64,000 nucleotides of DNA from HGM04593 sp045661225 (GCA_045661225.1 JAZRFF010000009.1:113780-177779), one strand, 5' to 3'; counted from the first letter of the stretch, positions 52,607 through 62,489 are shown. Translations and numbers: made by a program. Notes: a model not told the origin generated them from the sequence alone.

Positions 52607-53722
52607 ATGGAAGAAAATAATGCTAAGAAACCCTTGTTGAAGGAGATTGATATTCTGAATATGGTAAGCAAACTGATGCATAAGTGGAAGTTTATACTAA
52701 AGATAACCATTTGCTTTATGCTCATCGGTGTGGTTCTTGCCCTTAGCTCTGTTAAGAAATATACAGCCGAGATTGTTGTTGCTCCCGAGGCACAGGAGGC
52801 TTCGTCGCTGTCGGGTGGAATAGGGTCGTTTGCGTCAATGATGGGAATTGACCTTGGCGTAGCATCAGGCGGAGGCGATGCCATATACCCATTGCTTTAT
52901 CCCGACATTGTACAGTCCCTTCCTTTTCTATCGTCTCTTTTCAGCGTTAATGTAAAAACAGCCGATGGAAAGGTTGATACAACGTACTACCACTATCTGG
53001 CCAAACATAAGAAAATCTCTTGGGTTGAATATCTTAAGGCTACTCCGGGGCGTTTGAAATTGTGGGTCGAGAATATGATTATGCCTTCTGAAGATAAAAT
53101 GACCGACCCGTCAATCTTTGACCCATATAACCTTTCAAGGTCTCAGATGCGGAAGATTATGGCACTGAATTCTTCTATAGGTGTTTTTGTCGATAAAAAG
53201 ACAAATGTGCTTAATCTCTCTTTTACCGAACGTGACCCGCTTATTGCAGCAACGATGGTCGATACAATAATGTCGCGTCTGCAAAGGACTATAACCGAGT
53301 ATCGCACAAAGAAGGTAATTGACGATTGTGCTTATATAGAGAAAATGTGTAAAGCAGCCGAGGTTGAGTATCTTGAGGCGCAGGAGAATTATGCAAAGTT
53401 TGTCGACCGCAACCGCAGCGTGGCGCACGAACGCGTTGTTGTTGAACGCGACCGTCTGCAAGCCGATATGATGATGAAGAATACACTTTACACTCAGTGG
53501 GCGCAGAACCTTCAGCTTGCAAAGGCAAAGGTTCAGGAGCAGACACCGGTGTTCTTTGTGCTTAAACCGGCCACAATACCTGCAATACCATCGTCAATGG
53601 GCAAAATGATGCAGGTTATTCTGTATACATTCCTGGGCTTTGTGTTTGCGGTGCTGTATGTTGTTGTTAAAGAGCCTGTAACAAACACTTGGCGTAAAAT
53701 TTTTCCTAAAAAAGTTAAGTGA
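52607..53722 (+). CDS. wzz: Wzz-type chain-length determinant protein
   Basis: 371 aa. Two membrane helices flank a periplasmic coiled-coil domain: about 29-50 (FILKITICFMLIGVVLALSS) and about 330-352 (VILYTFLGFVFAVLYVVV), the second preceded by the Pro-rich PATIPAIPSSMGK. No tyrosine-kinase domain is attached and no separate kinase or phosphatase gene is in the locus, so length control is not of the Wzc type as far as visible. Its stop codon overlaps the GTG start of the polymerase by 4 bp. Confidence 0.92.
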   Translation: MEENNAKKPLLKEIDILNMVSKLMHKWKFILKITICFMLIGVVLALSSVKKYTAEIVVAPEAQEASSLSGGIGSFASMMGIDLGVASGGGDAIYPLLYPDIVQSLPFLSSLFSVNVKTADGKVDTTYYHYLAKHKKISWVEYLKATPGRLKLWVENMIMPSEDKMTDPSIFDPYNLSRSQMRKIMALNSSIGVFVDKKTNVLNLSFTERDPLIAATMVDTIMSRLQRTITEYRTKKVIDDCAYIEKMCKAAEVEYLEAQENYAKFVDRNRSVAHERVVVERDRLQADMMMKNTLYTQWAQNLQLAKAKVQEQTPVFFVLKPATIPAIPSSMGKMMQVILYTFLGFVFAVLYVVVKEPVTNTWRKIFPKKVK

Positions 53723-54903
53723 TATACCTGTTAGTCTTTATATTGCTTCTTATCCCGGTTGTTAAGTACGACTGGTTGGCTAAGAGCGGTGGCGAGAATG
53801 CTTGGTTCTTGCTGAACCTTGTGGTGCTGATTCTGCTTGCCGGGTTGCGCTACCGCGTGGGTGGCGACACGCTGATGTATATGTCAATGTACGACGAGTG
53901 GCCGGCTCTTGACGAACTGAAGTATTTTGACTTTGAAGAGGCTGAGTATCAGCCTTTGTGGTATGTCTTTGTTGCAATATGCAAGAGCATTTCAGGCGAG
54001 TTTGTGTTTTTCCAGCTTGTGCACGCAACAGTCGTGTTGTCGGCCTTTTTCTATAGTTTCCGCAAATATTGCCCCCGCTACTATTTTACTGCAATACTGA
54101 TATTTTATATCGGCTATTATTTCTACTTTAGTATGGAGGTTATGCGAGAGGTGCTGTGCATAGCTATGATGTTGCTGGCGACAACGTGGCTCATAAACAA
54201 AAAGTGGATATTGTATTATGCGGTTTGCGTGTTTGCGTGCTATATACACTATTCGGCTCTTATTATGTTTTTCTTCCCATTGGCATATTGGGTTCTGAAA
54301 AAACCGTCGTGGTGGTTGCAGGCAATTTTTTTTGTTGCAATCTTTTTTATGCTGAGTATAATAAATCTGCCTCGAATAATAGTTAATAGTTTGCCTATTG
54401 ATGGACAATTGAGCCGAATGATTCTTGCGTATATAGAGTATGAATTGAGTATTGGCGGAATCTTGTTCCAGATATTGGCTTTCCTTCCTGTTATTGGGGT
54501 CATATTCGTGAGGCAGCGTGTCAAGATGAAGGACGAGTATGATTTTACCCCGATAGTGATGGCGTCGGTGGTGATTTATGCTTTTTCAACCTGTATAGCC
54601 GGTGTTAACCGCTTCGTAAATTACTTTGTGCCGTTTTTTATAATTTATCTGGTAAATACAGTCTATCCGGTATTGTACAAAAGGTTCCGTGACATAAGCA
54701 TAACCTATTCGGTTACAATATGCGTGTTGCTGATATATGGGTTCAACCTATCTTATTATTATGTGCGCGATATGTCGGACCGTTACCCCAATACTCGCTA
54801 TTATGTGATATTCTATCCTTATCGTTCTGTCTTTGACAAGAAAATCGACGAGAAGCGGGAACGTTTTGTCGAGAATTACCGAAATGTGAAAATTCAATTT
54901 TAA
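53719..54903 (+). CDS. EpsG-like polysaccharide polymerase (Wzy role)
   Basis: 394 aa, GTG start chosen because GTGA overlaps the wzz stop and no in-frame ATG precedes the first helix. About ten membrane helices. The EpsG pattern is present: LAGLRYRVGGDTLMYMSMYDEW, SGEFVFFQLVHA, YYFYFSMEVMREVLCIAMMLLA, and CYIHYSALIMFFFPLAY. Links repeat units on the periplasmic side in the Wzx/Wzy route. The next gene is the flippase, 4 bp on. Confidence 0.87.
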   Translation: MIYLLVFILLLIPVVKYDWLAKSGGENAWFLLNLVVLILLAGLRYRVGGDTLMYMSMYDEWPALDELKYFDFEEAEYQPLWYVFVAICKSISGEFVFFQLVHATVVLSAFFYSFRKYCPRYYFTAILIFYIGYYFYFSMEVMREVLCIAMMLLATTWLINKKWILYYAVCVFACYIHYSALIMFFFPLAYWVLKKPSWWLQAIFFVAIFFMLSIINLPRIIVNSLPIDGQLSRMILAYIEYELSIGGILFQILAFLPVIGVIFVRQRVKMKDEYDFTPIVMASVVIYAFSTCIAGVNRFVNYFVPFFIIYLVNTVYPVLYKRFRDISITYSVTICVLLIYGFNLSYYYVRDMSDRYPNTRYYVIFYPYRSVFDKKIDEKRERFVENYRNVKIQF

Positions 54904-54907
54904 AAGT

Positions 54908-56176
54908 ATGGGCAAGAGTAATCACAGGGTTGTTATTGAGAATTTCTTTTCGCTTTCAATATTGAACGCGCTGAACGTGTTGTTGCCGTTGCTTACGTTG
55001 CCTTACATTCTGCACGTCTTTGGAAAGGCTAACTATGGTGCGTATTCTTATATCTATGTGGTCGTACAGTATGTGATTCTGTTCAGCACCTATGGCTTTA
55101 ATTTTTCGGCAACCAAGCAAATATCGCAGTGTCGCGACGATGCGCAGGCTGTCTCGCGCATATACTATTCGGTCATTGCCTGCAAGGCGCTTATTGCGCT
55201 TCTTTTATCGCTTCTTGTGCTTGTCTGCTGGCCTTTTGTGCTCAAGGACAGTGCCGGGGTTGTGATGTTCGTCTATGGTCTGGGTATGGTGGCTGGTGAC
55301 GTGCTTACGCCGGTGTGGCTTTTCCAGGGAATGGAGAAGATGAAGTATATGACAATAGTCAACGCTTCGTCGAAGATTCTGTTTACGGTGCTTATATTCT
55401 TGGTCGTAAGGACGGGGGGCGACTTCAAGTTGCTTATGTTGCTTAACTCCTGCGGGTATCTGCTTGCGGGGCTCTTGAGCGTGATTCTTGTTCACAAGCA
55501 GTTTCGTGTGCAGTTCTTGCGCATAGGTCTCGGCGACGTGGCGGCGCGGCTGAAAGAGGGTGGCGCGGTGTTCGGCTCTACATTCGGAATGAATTTGTAT
55601 CGCAATGCGAATGTGCTTATCCTCAAGCAGTTTGTCGGCGACGACGTGGTGGGCTTGTATTCGGCTGCCGAAAAGGTTATAAAAGGTTTCCAGTCGTTGA
55701 TATCTCCGGCTGCTCAGGCGTTGTTCCCGCATCTGAGCTTGCGTTTCAAGGGGCGTTCCATTGTCGAAAATATAGCTTTGCTGCGCAAGTTGGCGATGCC
55801 TTTTACCGCAGTGGTGCTTGTGGTAACAACCGGAGTCTATATTTTTGCTCCGCTTATATCGGATATATTATGTGGCAGGGAGTTTGTGGCTTGTGTGCCG
55901 CTTATAAGGATTATGACCCTTGTGATACTCTTTGGCGAGGTTAACTACTTAGTGGGTATTGTGGGGCTTATAAATATGAATGGGCAGAAACAGTTTTTCA
56001 CCTCGGTTCTTTTGACGGGATTTTTCAGTGTCGCCTTTGTGTTGTTGACTGTTGGGGAGTACGGTGCCGGGTCGGCAGCGTGGGCAATGTCTCTCTCCGA
56101 GATTGTGCTGTTTGTGCTTTGCATTGTAAGTATGTATAGATTAAAGAGAAAGTATGACCGCGATAATAATTCTTAA
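54908..56176 (+). CDS. wzx: Polysaccharide flippase (Wzx type)
   Basis: 422 aa with about twelve membrane helices. The opening IENFFSLSILNALNVLLPLLTLPYILHVFGKANYGAYSYIYVV is characteristic of the Wzx/RfbX family, followed by GDVLTPVWLFQGMEKMKYMTIVNA and FGSTFGMNLYRNANVLILKQFVGDDVVGLYSAAEKVIK. Flips lipid-linked repeat units across the inner membrane. Its end overlaps the next glycosyltransferase by 23 bp. Confidence 0.92.
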   Translation: MGKSNHRVVIENFFSLSILNALNVLLPLLTLPYILHVFGKANYGAYSYIYVVVQYVILFSTYGFNFSATKQISQCRDDAQAVSRIYYSVIACKALIALLLSLLVLVCWPFVLKDSAGVVMFVYGLGMVAGDVLTPVWLFQGMEKMKYMTIVNASSKILFTVLIFLVVRTGGDFKLLMLLNSCGYLLAGLLSVILVHKQFRVQFLRIGLGDVAARLKEGGAVFGSTFGMNLYRNANVLILKQFVGDDVVGLYSAAEKVIKGFQSLISPAAQALFPHLSLRFKGRSIVENIALLRKLAMPFTAVVLVVTTGVYIFAPLISDILCGREFVACVPLIRIMTLVILFGEVNYLVGIVGLINMNGQKQFFTSVLLTGFFSVAFVLLTVGEYGAGSAAWAMSLSEIVLFVLCIVSMYRLKRKYDRDNNS

Positions 56177-57098
56177 CTGGAACGGCGCCGATGATACTAT
56201 TGCCTGCCTTGAGTCGCTGAGCGTGGCTGATGGCGAATTTGTTGTGTATGTAGTTGATAATGGCTCGACTGACGATTCGCTCTATCGTTTGTCGGCGTGG
56301 GCGGCTGCTTGCAACAGCCTTAATGTGCATATAGTGCCGCTTGAGCGTAACTATGGTTTTGCGGTAGGTAACAACAAGGGACTTGCGGTTGCCCGTAAGG
56401 CGCGTTACGATGCCTATATGCTGCTGAACAACGATACCGAGGTAACAAAGGATTTCCTTGTCCGTATAGAGGAGTTTGCGGCTGCTCACCCAAGATACAA
56501 GGCGTTGACGCCGAAGATAAATTTCTACTACGACAAGAACCGTATTTGGAACTGCGGCGGGCGTCTCTCCTGTGGCTTCCGCAAGTACTACTACGCCGGT
56601 AGCTGTGACACCGAGGTAAAAGAGACGGGGTATTTGCCCATCACTTTCGTTACCGGGTGTGCGCTGTACTTTAAGCCCGAGCTTATGGACAGCGAGGGGC
56701 GTCTGCTTACCGAGCGTTTTTTCTTTGGCGAAGAGGATTTTGAATTTTCGTTGAGAATGAAGGCTGCCGACGTTCCTATGGCGTGTGTGCTCGGTTCACT
56801 TATATATCACAAGGTGAGCGCTTCGGGTGGCAATATGGTTGCGCGGGGCAAACTGTTCTTGCATTATCTGAACCGTTTCATCGACATACGTCTTAACAAA
56901 GGTGCGCTATTCTATTTTTTGTGGGCTCTTGTCAATGTGCCTGTGTGCCTGTTGCGTTTCTACAGAAACTCGAGGTCTATTGGGCGCTCTTTCGGTCTTG
57001 TAAGGCGCTTGCTGCGCGACGCCCGGAAAAAAGACGGGGTTACATACGAGGATTTTGAGTCCTTGGTTATTCTCGATAACTATTTTAAAGCCGAATGA
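56154..57098 (+). CDS. Family 2 glycosyltransferase
   Basis: 314 aa. GT2 of the rhamnosyltransferase-like type: AIIILNWNGADDTIACLESL, VVDNGSTDDSLYRL, metal motif MLLNNDTEVTKDF, WNCGGRLSCGFRKYYY, FVTGCALYFKPELM and FFFGEEDFEFSLRMKA. A C-terminal hydrophobic stretch (about 250-270) may hold it to the membrane. It adds one sugar of the repeat unit. Overlaps both neighbours (23 bp with wzx, 4 bp with the next gene). Confidence 0.92.
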   Translation: MTAIIILNWNGADDTIACLESLSVADGEFVVYVVDNGSTDDSLYRLSAWAAACNSLNVHIVPLERNYGFAVGNNKGLAVARKARYDAYMLLNNDTEVTKDFLVRIEEFAAAHPRYKALTPKINFYYDKNRIWNCGGRLSCGFRKYYYAGSCDTEVKETGYLPITFVTGCALYFKPELMDSEGRLLTERFFFGEEDFEFSLRMKAADVPMACVLGSLIYHKVSASGGNMVARGKLFLHYLNRFIDIRLNKGALFYFLWALVNVPVCLLRFYRNSRSIGRSFGLVRRLLRDARKKDGVTYEDFESLVILDNYFKAE

Positions 57099-58138
57099 GT
57101 ATGAAAAAGGAAATTTGGGGGTTCTATCCGCCACCAATAGGCGGAATATCTATATACTGCAAACGTCTGGCCGAAAAACTTTGTGTAAAGGACAATATGG
57201 TCGTGATGCGGAATTTTGCATCGTCAAGGAGTGACAGGCCTTATGTAAAGGACGTCAAGAACCGTTTGTTTGAGTTTCTTAAACTGCCCTTTGTGGCGAG
57301 GCGTGTTATTCATTCGCAATTCACAAACTTCTGGTTCTTGTTGCTGCTTTACATTTTCGGGTGGCGCCACCGCCTGATTCTGACGCTGCATAACCGCAGA
57401 ATTATTTTGCTTAAGGGGTGGAAACGCAAGGTCGTTAACCGTTTGTTCAAGCGTGCAAGGTACATTATATACAACGATGCCACCTACACTCCTCAGCTTG
57501 CCGATGTCTACGATATTGACCAATCCAAGATTGTGCTGCTGCCTACATATATTTCGCCGGTGAGTGACGAGGCAAAGGGGCTGACAGCCGATATTGCGGG
57601 CTTTATTGCTGCGCACGAATATACCCTCTCGGCCAATGCTTCAAGGATAATCAAGAACGATACTTTTGGTGACCTTTACGGTATAGACCAACTTATTTAC
57701 CTGATGGACCGTCTTGTGAATGTCGATAAGCTTGACGCCGGTCTTGTATTTTGTATCTCGGATATTTATAATCACGAATATTACAATGAGTGTCTCGCAA
57801 AGATTGACAAGGCGGGTCTCTCGTCTAATTTCTGCTTTGTGGTGGCATCGCCAGTCTGCGGTTTCGAGGTTTGGGCTGCAACCGACCTTTTTCTGCGCCC
57901 GACAATGAGCGATATGGAGGGCGTGTCGGTCAAGGAGGCGCTGCAATTCGGTACTCCGGTTGTGGCGAGCGACGTTTGTGTACGACCCGCCGAGGCTGTG
58001 CTCTACAAAGCCGGCGACGCCGATGACCTCTACAGCAAGGTTCGTCCACTGCTGCTTGCAAGAAAACGTGTTGACTATACTCCCGACATAGTTGTCGAGG
58101 ACGAGGTTATGCGTCTTTATTCTTTAATATCGCAATAA
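57095..58138 (+). CDS. GT4-like glycosyltransferase
   Basis: 347 aa, GT-B fold. N-terminal FYPPPIGGISIYCKRLAEKL is a typical acceptor-side Gly loop; LILTLHNRR follows. The donor half ends with ATDLFLRPTMSDMEGVSVKEALQFGTPVVASDV, the E-x7-E-like region of family 4. Its ATG overlaps the GT2 stop. Followed by a 101-bp gap with a short GAGGC/GCCTC hairpin that is too weak to call as a terminator. Confidence 0.87.
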   Translation: MSMKKEIWGFYPPPIGGISIYCKRLAEKLCVKDNMVVMRNFASSRSDRPYVKDVKNRLFEFLKLPFVARRVIHSQFTNFWFLLLLYIFGWRHRLILTLHNRRIILLKGWKRKVVNRLFKRARYIIYNDATYTPQLADVYDIDQSKIVLLPTYISPVSDEAKGLTADIAGFIAAHEYTLSANASRIIKNDTFGDLYGIDQLIYLMDRLVNVDKLDAGLVFCISDIYNHEYYNECLAKIDKAGLSSNFCFVVASPVCGFEVWAATDLFLRPTMSDMEGVSVKEALQFGTPVVASDVCVRPAEAVLYKAGDADDLYSKVRPLLLARKRVDYTPDIVVEDEVMRLYSLISQ

Positions 58139-58239
58139 GAGGCTTTTAAATTTATCTCGCCTCCTTTCTGTAGAGCAAAAACGGCGCAAAAACGGCTTCA
58201 ATATGGATTTTTTTGGAAATTTAAACTGCTGCTAAGCTT

Positions 58240-59838
58240 ATGGAACTTTCGAGGTTTCTTAATACAATAAAGTACTTAAAAGGGGAACAACTGTGGTTTC
58301 AGGCCTTTTATAAGGTGTCTGCAATATTGAGGCGTGCCTTTCGCATCAAGCGCCGATACGCCCGTTACAGTAAGGGCTGTCCATTGAACTTTGCTCCGTT
58401 CCCTTTGAAAAGCGAATCGTACAAAGGTGACGGAAAATTCACTTTCCTGAATGTTGATGCCCGGTTCTGCGGTGTGTGGGACGACAGGGCGCAGGGCGAC
58501 CTGTGGAGCTACAACCTCAACTATATGGATTTTCTTTTGCAACCCTCTATGACTGCGGCTGAGGGGTGTGAGTGGATAATGCGATTCATAGATTCGGCTC
58601 CGGGCAACAGCTTCGCCGACGCTCCTTACCCAATATCTCTGCGTGGAATAAACTGGATAAAGTTTCTCTCTCTGCATAGTGATAAAATTGATAGCGGTGT
58701 GCTCGGGAAAATTGACAGAGCGCTCTATTCGCAGTATCGGGTACTGTCGGGGCGCACCGAACGTCACTTGCTTGCGAATCATTATCTCGAGAATGGTTTT
58801 TCGTTACTCTTCGGCGCGGTATATTTCAAGGATAAAAGGCTGTGGAAACAGGCAAGGCGCATCGTGCGCAGGCAGCTTGCCGAACAGATTCTTCCCGACG
58901 GCGCGCATTTTGAGCTTAGCCCAATGTACCACTGTATAATCCTTGAGCGTCTGCTCGACTGCTGCAACCTTCTCTCGTCGGCAACAACCGGGCTTTTTAT
59001 GGAGCAGGAAAATTTGCTTGACTATATGAAACAGAAGGCGGTGGCTATGCTTGGGTGGCTCGATTCAATGCTTCTCTCCAACGGTTCGTTGCCACTGCTC
59101 AACGATGCGGCCAATGGCATTGCCTTGCAGCCCGAAGAGGTGCGTGAGTATGCCCGCAGGCTTAATCTTGACTGGGGTGCGCGGGCGCTTAAGGAGTCGG
59201 GCTACAGGCATATACGCACTGGAGACTATGAGGCGGTCGTGGATATAGCTCCTTTGGGTGTGTCGTATAATCTTGGACACTCTCACGCCGACACTCTTTC
59301 CTTTTTGCTGTGGGTGAGCGGCAGGCCTCTGCTTGTCGATGCCGGAACGTCGACCTACAACGCTTGTGAACGTCGTTGCTACGAGCGTTCGACTCGCGCG
59401 CATAATACTGTCGTTGTCAATAACGAAAATTCATCGAATGTGTGGGGCGCATTCCGTTGCGCCCGGCGTGCACAGGTTACAATCCTTTCCGACGATGAGA
59501 ATAGTATCAGCGCAAGCCACGATGGCTACAGGGCGGTGGGCGTTACCTGTACAAGGTCGTTCAATTTTTCGGAACAGTCGCTCTCTGTTACCGACTGTGT
59601 AACCGGGGAGTGTGAGGCAAAAGCCTATTTTCATCTTGCGCCATCGGTCAAGGTGCTTTCTGTTACCGAAAATTCGGTTGTAACCACTCTTGCGACATTT
59701 GTGTTCGACGGTGCGTCCGGTATAAGTGTCGAAGATACTCTGGTTGCCGAGGAGTACAATGCGTTGCAACAGTCGGTATGTCTGTGCGTGGGCTTTTCAG
59801 GCACCCTTTGTACGAGAATAAAGGATTTTGTGCTGTGA
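58240..59838 (+). CDS. Heparinase II/III-like protein of the polysaccharide locus
   Basis: 532 aa, no signal peptide seen. N-terminal helical toroid (DLWSYNLNYMDFL, NHYLENGFSLLFGAVYF, ILPDGAHFELSPMYHCIILERLLD) and C-terminal beta-sandwich with YNLGHSHADTLSFLLWVSGRPLLVDAGTSTY, STRAHNTVVVNNENSSNVWGAFR. The first half also matches the alginate-lyase-like N-terminus of this family. Relatives cleave uronic-acid polysaccharides by elimination. Inside a synthesis locus it may trim or edit the polymer, which hints at a uronic acid in the repeat unit (inference). The lack of a signal peptide is odd for an enzyme acting on exported polymer. Confidence 0.87.
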   Translation: MELSRFLNTIKYLKGEQLWFQAFYKVSAILRRAFRIKRRYARYSKGCPLNFAPFPLKSESYKGDGKFTFLNVDARFCGVWDDRAQGDLWSYNLNYMDFLLQPSMTAAEGCEWIMRFIDSAPGNSFADAPYPISLRGINWIKFLSLHSDKIDSGVLGKIDRALYSQYRVLSGRTERHLLANHYLENGFSLLFGAVYFKDKRLWKQARRIVRRQLAEQILPDGAHFELSPMYHCIILERLLDCCNLLSSATTGLFMEQENLLDYMKQKAVAMLGWLDSMLLSNGSLPLLNDAANGIALQPEEVREYARRLNLDWGARALKESGYRHIRTGDYEAVVDIAPLGVSYNLGHSHADTLSFLLWVSGRPLLVDAGTSTYNACERRCYERSTRAHNTVVVNNENSSNVWGAFRCARRAQVTILSDDENSISASHDGYRAVGVTCTRSFNFSEQSLSVTDCVTGECEAKAYFHLAPSVKVLSVTENSVVTTLATFVFDGASGISVEDTLVAEEYNALQQSVCLCVGFSGTLCTRIKDFVL

Positions 59839-59892
59839 AAATTTCGCAGTTTGTTTTTTTATTCTTTATTTTGTACTTTATAGGATTATTTA

Positions 59893-61098
59893 ATGGCATT
59901 GATGAAAGTTCTTATTGTCTCTTTTTATTATGAACCGGAATTGGGCGCTGCGCCAAGCCGAATAAGTAACCTTGCGCGCGGACTGAAAGCCTCGGGTGTG
60001 GACGTCGATGTCCTTACCTGCTTGCCTAACTACCCGAAGGGGCGCATATTCGATGGCTACCGTGGCCGCTTCTCAATGAAAGAGTGTCTCGACGGTGTAA
60101 ATGTATACCGTTACTGGACATATGCCACTGTGTCAAAGAACCCGTTAAAACGTGTGCTTGCGATGACGGCGTTTGCGGCCTCATTGTGGTGTTTCGCTTT
60201 CAAACGCAAGCTCATAAAGAGTTACGACAGGGTTATAATACAGTCGCCACCCATTTTGGTGTCAGCTTCGGCTGTTACTCTTTTTAAAAAGGTGTTTGGA
60301 AAAAATACTATATTGAATGTGTCGGACTTGTGGCCGGGGTCGGCTGTTGAGCTGGGCTTTGTGCGCAAGGGCAGTCTCTCGTTCAAAGTGCTGAGCAGGC
60401 TTGAACGCTACATCTACAGGAATGCTCATTCGGTGATGGGGCAGTCGGCCGAGATTGTGGAGCACGTCGAGAATATGTTTCCGGGAAAGAATACTTTTCT
60501 TTACCGCAACCTCCAGCCGGTGGCACAGGCTACGGGCAGCGATGTGCGGGTGCGCAACAAACAGGTGAAAATAGTCTATGCAGGCCTCTTCGGGGTGGCG
60601 CAGGATATTCTCTCTTTGCTGAAGGCTGTGGACTTTGCGGCATTGGGCGTCGAGATGCACCTGTATGGCGGCGGCAATCAGGTCGATGATATACAGGAAT
60701 ATATAAAGAACGGCGATAAGAATATATTTTATCACGGCTATATCCCCAAGCAGCAGATGAACGTGGAGTTTGCAAAGTATGACCTTTCAATTATTCCGCT
60801 TGCTGCGTCCATACACGGCGCTGTGCCTTCAAAGATATTCGACCTTCTGCCGGTTGGTATCCCAATTCTCTTCAGTGGCGAGGGCGAGGGTGCACGCATC
60901 GTCAGCGAGTCTGGATTCGGCCTTGTTTCAAGGCACGGCGACTATGAAACGCTTTCACGCAATATATCGGCCTTTGTGCAGATGAGCGACAAGGAATACT
61001 CGGCTTACTCGCAGCGTTGCCTTGCTGCTGCTGCCGATGCTTTCTCGTTCGAAAAGCAGCTTGAACGCTTTTGTAAATTCCTTGCAAAGGGTCAATAA
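59893..61098 (+). CDS. GT4 glycosyltransferase, WbuB-like
   Basis: 401 aa; a start three codons in (MKVLIVSFYYEPE) is equally possible. The N-terminal YYEPELGAAPSRISNLARGL, LTCLPNYPKGRIFDGY, the SDLWPGSAVELGFV segment, and the C-terminal GAVPSKIFDLLPVGIPILFSGEGEGARIV match the WbuB group of family 4 transferases (fucosamine or similar). Last gene of the polysaccharide locus. Upstream gap is 54 bp. Confidence 0.9.
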   Translation: MALMKVLIVSFYYEPELGAAPSRISNLARGLKASGVDVDVLTCLPNYPKGRIFDGYRGRFSMKECLDGVNVYRYWTYATVSKNPLKRVLAMTAFAASLWCFAFKRKLIKSYDRVIIQSPPILVSASAVTLFKKVFGKNTILNVSDLWPGSAVELGFVRKGSLSFKVLSRLERYIYRNAHSVMGQSAEIVEHVENMFPGKNTFLYRNLQPVAQATGSDVRVRNKQVKIVYAGLFGVAQDILSLLKAVDFAALGVEMHLYGGGNQVDDIQEYIKNGDKNIFYHGYIPKQQMNVEFAKYDLSIIPLAASIHGAVPSKIFDLLPVGIPILFSGEGEGARIVSESGFGLVSRHGDYETLSRNISAFVQMSDKEYSAYSQRCLAAAADAFSFEKQLERFCKFLAKGQ

Positions 61099-61125
61099 TG
61101 TTTAAAACCAATAAAACTCAATATT

Positions 61126-62031
61126 ATGAAAAAGCTTGCTTTATTCTTGCTCCTTTTTGTGACGGGAACGGTGTGCGCATCGGCGCAACTATTGTATAGA
61201 ATATCGGGCAACGGTGCCGGTAAACCATCGTACATTCTTGGAACTTACCATCTTGCACCGGCCGAATTTGTCGATTCAATCCCCGGAGCGCGCGAAGCGT
61301 TTGCTACAACCGAACAGGTGTGCGGCGAGGTCGAAATGCAAGAGATGCTCACCCCCGAAGGTGCTCAGAAGGTGATGGCGGCAATGATGCTTCCCGACGG
61401 CAAGGCTCTCAAAGATGTGCTCTCGGCCGATGAGGCGAACCGCTTGAACGGCTATATGCGTGAGATTTTAGGGGTGGACCTTACCAATCCTATGATTGAA
61501 CAGCAGATGGGTAAAATGACGCCTATGGCAATATCTACACAGCTGCAGTTGGTACAGTATATGCGAATGACCCCCGGCTTTAATCCCGCGTCGCTCATCG
61601 ATAACTATTTCCAGCAAGAGGCACTCAAGGCCGGCAAGCCTGTTGTGGGGCTTGAGACCCTTGATTTCCAGATTGCGGTTCTGTACAAAGGTTGCAGCAT
61701 TGAACGTCAGGTTGAGCAACTTATGTGTATGGTCGATAATAAGGAGTATAACCTTATGATGATGCAGGAGCTTACAAAGGCCTACTTTGCAAAAAATATG
61801 GCAAAGGTGCTTGCCGTGACCGAAGAGAAACTGGGTAACAGCTGCGACAGCACTCCGCAGGAGGACGACGCACTCATCTACTCGCGCAACACCGACTGGG
61901 TTGGTAAGATACCCGCGATAATAAAAGATAAAGCCACGCTTTTTGTTGTCGGAGCAGCGCATCTGCCTGGCGAACGTGGCGTGCTTGAACTGTTGAAAAA
62001 AGCCGGGTACACAGTAGACGCTGTAGAGTAG
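61126..62031 (+). CDS. TraB/GumN-family secreted protein
   Basis: 301 aa. Signal peptide ends near CASAQ. Family marks: LLYRISGNGAGKPSYILGTYHLAP at the start, then GEVEMQEML, KPVVGLETLDFQIAVL in the middle and LFVVGAAHLPGERGVLELLKKAGY at the end; these contain the conserved Gly-x-x-His and Glu residues of the putative metalloprotease fold. GumN lies in the xanthan locus of Xanthomonas, and here too the gene follows a polysaccharide locus directly (27 bp), but its role is unclear. Ended by a strong terminator. Confidence 0.9.
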   Translation: MKKLALFLLLFVTGTVCASAQLLYRISGNGAGKPSYILGTYHLAPAEFVDSIPGAREAFATTEQVCGEVEMQEMLTPEGAQKVMAAMMLPDGKALKDVLSADEANRLNGYMREILGVDLTNPMIEQQMGKMTPMAISTQLQLVQYMRMTPGFNPASLIDNYFQQEALKAGKPVVGLETLDFQIAVLYKGCSIERQVEQLMCMVDNKEYNLMMMQELTKAYFAKNMAKVLAVTEEKLGNSCDSTPQEDDALIYSRNTDWVGKIPAIIKDKATLFVVGAAHLPGERGVLELLKKAGYTVDAVE

Positions 62032-62086
62032 GGGCCTGATTTTGGTGCTTGGAGAGATATTCGTGAATTATCTTTAGTGTAATAAT

Positions 62087-62117
62087 GCAGAGCCCGCACG
62101 CGGGCTCTGCTTGTTTT
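62087..62117 (+). terminator. Terminator after TraB/GumN gene
   Basis: Perfect 10-bp stem GCAGAGCCCG/CGGGCTCTGC with a four-base loop, then TTGTTTTT. Confidence 0.9.
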
Positions 62118-62364
62118 TGTAACAGATAATATGGGTAGGTTTATTCTATATGCTCCCGTTTCGCTTAAATAAAGTTGCTTGTTGCGTCCCTTGGCTTTTT
62201 CAAACAGAGTGCTACGCTTCCAAACACTCTGTGGCAACCACACGCTCAATATCATTTATTAGTAAACCACCCTGTGAATATATAGCGCTTCACTCTAATT
62301 TATTGATATAATATAGGATAATCTATATAAAACCTATGTATGAAATATACAGTAATGTGTCAAA

Positions 62365-62411
62365 CTAAAAATGTATCAATATAACCTAAAATAAGGTCGT
62401 ATTGATACATT
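62365..62411 (-). terminator. Terminator of the membrane-anchored hypothetical gene
   Basis: On the minus strand AATGTATCAATA..ACCT pairs with AGGT..TATTGATACATT, followed by TTTTTAG. A CTTTTTG on the other side means it may also work on the plus strand. Confidence 0.7.
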
Positions 62412-62489
62412 CTTTTTGTGTTATTTTATCTAAAAATATTTGATTGATATAATGAATTACATCTAACCAATATATTCTTGATGTAGTTA

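Larger units (their letters stand above)
62032..62489. other. Gene-free region after TraB/GumN
   Basis: Contains the terminator of the TraB/GumN gene near its left end and an inverted-repeat terminator near its right end. The AT-rich middle shows no reading frame of a known family and no tRNA. The base composition drops here and stays low up to the tRNA-Leu. Confidence 0.5.

Noticed and set aside
58139..58163. Terminator between the GT4-like gene and the heparinase-like gene
   Set aside because: Only a five-base stem with a long loop and no proper T-run; the operon probably continues.
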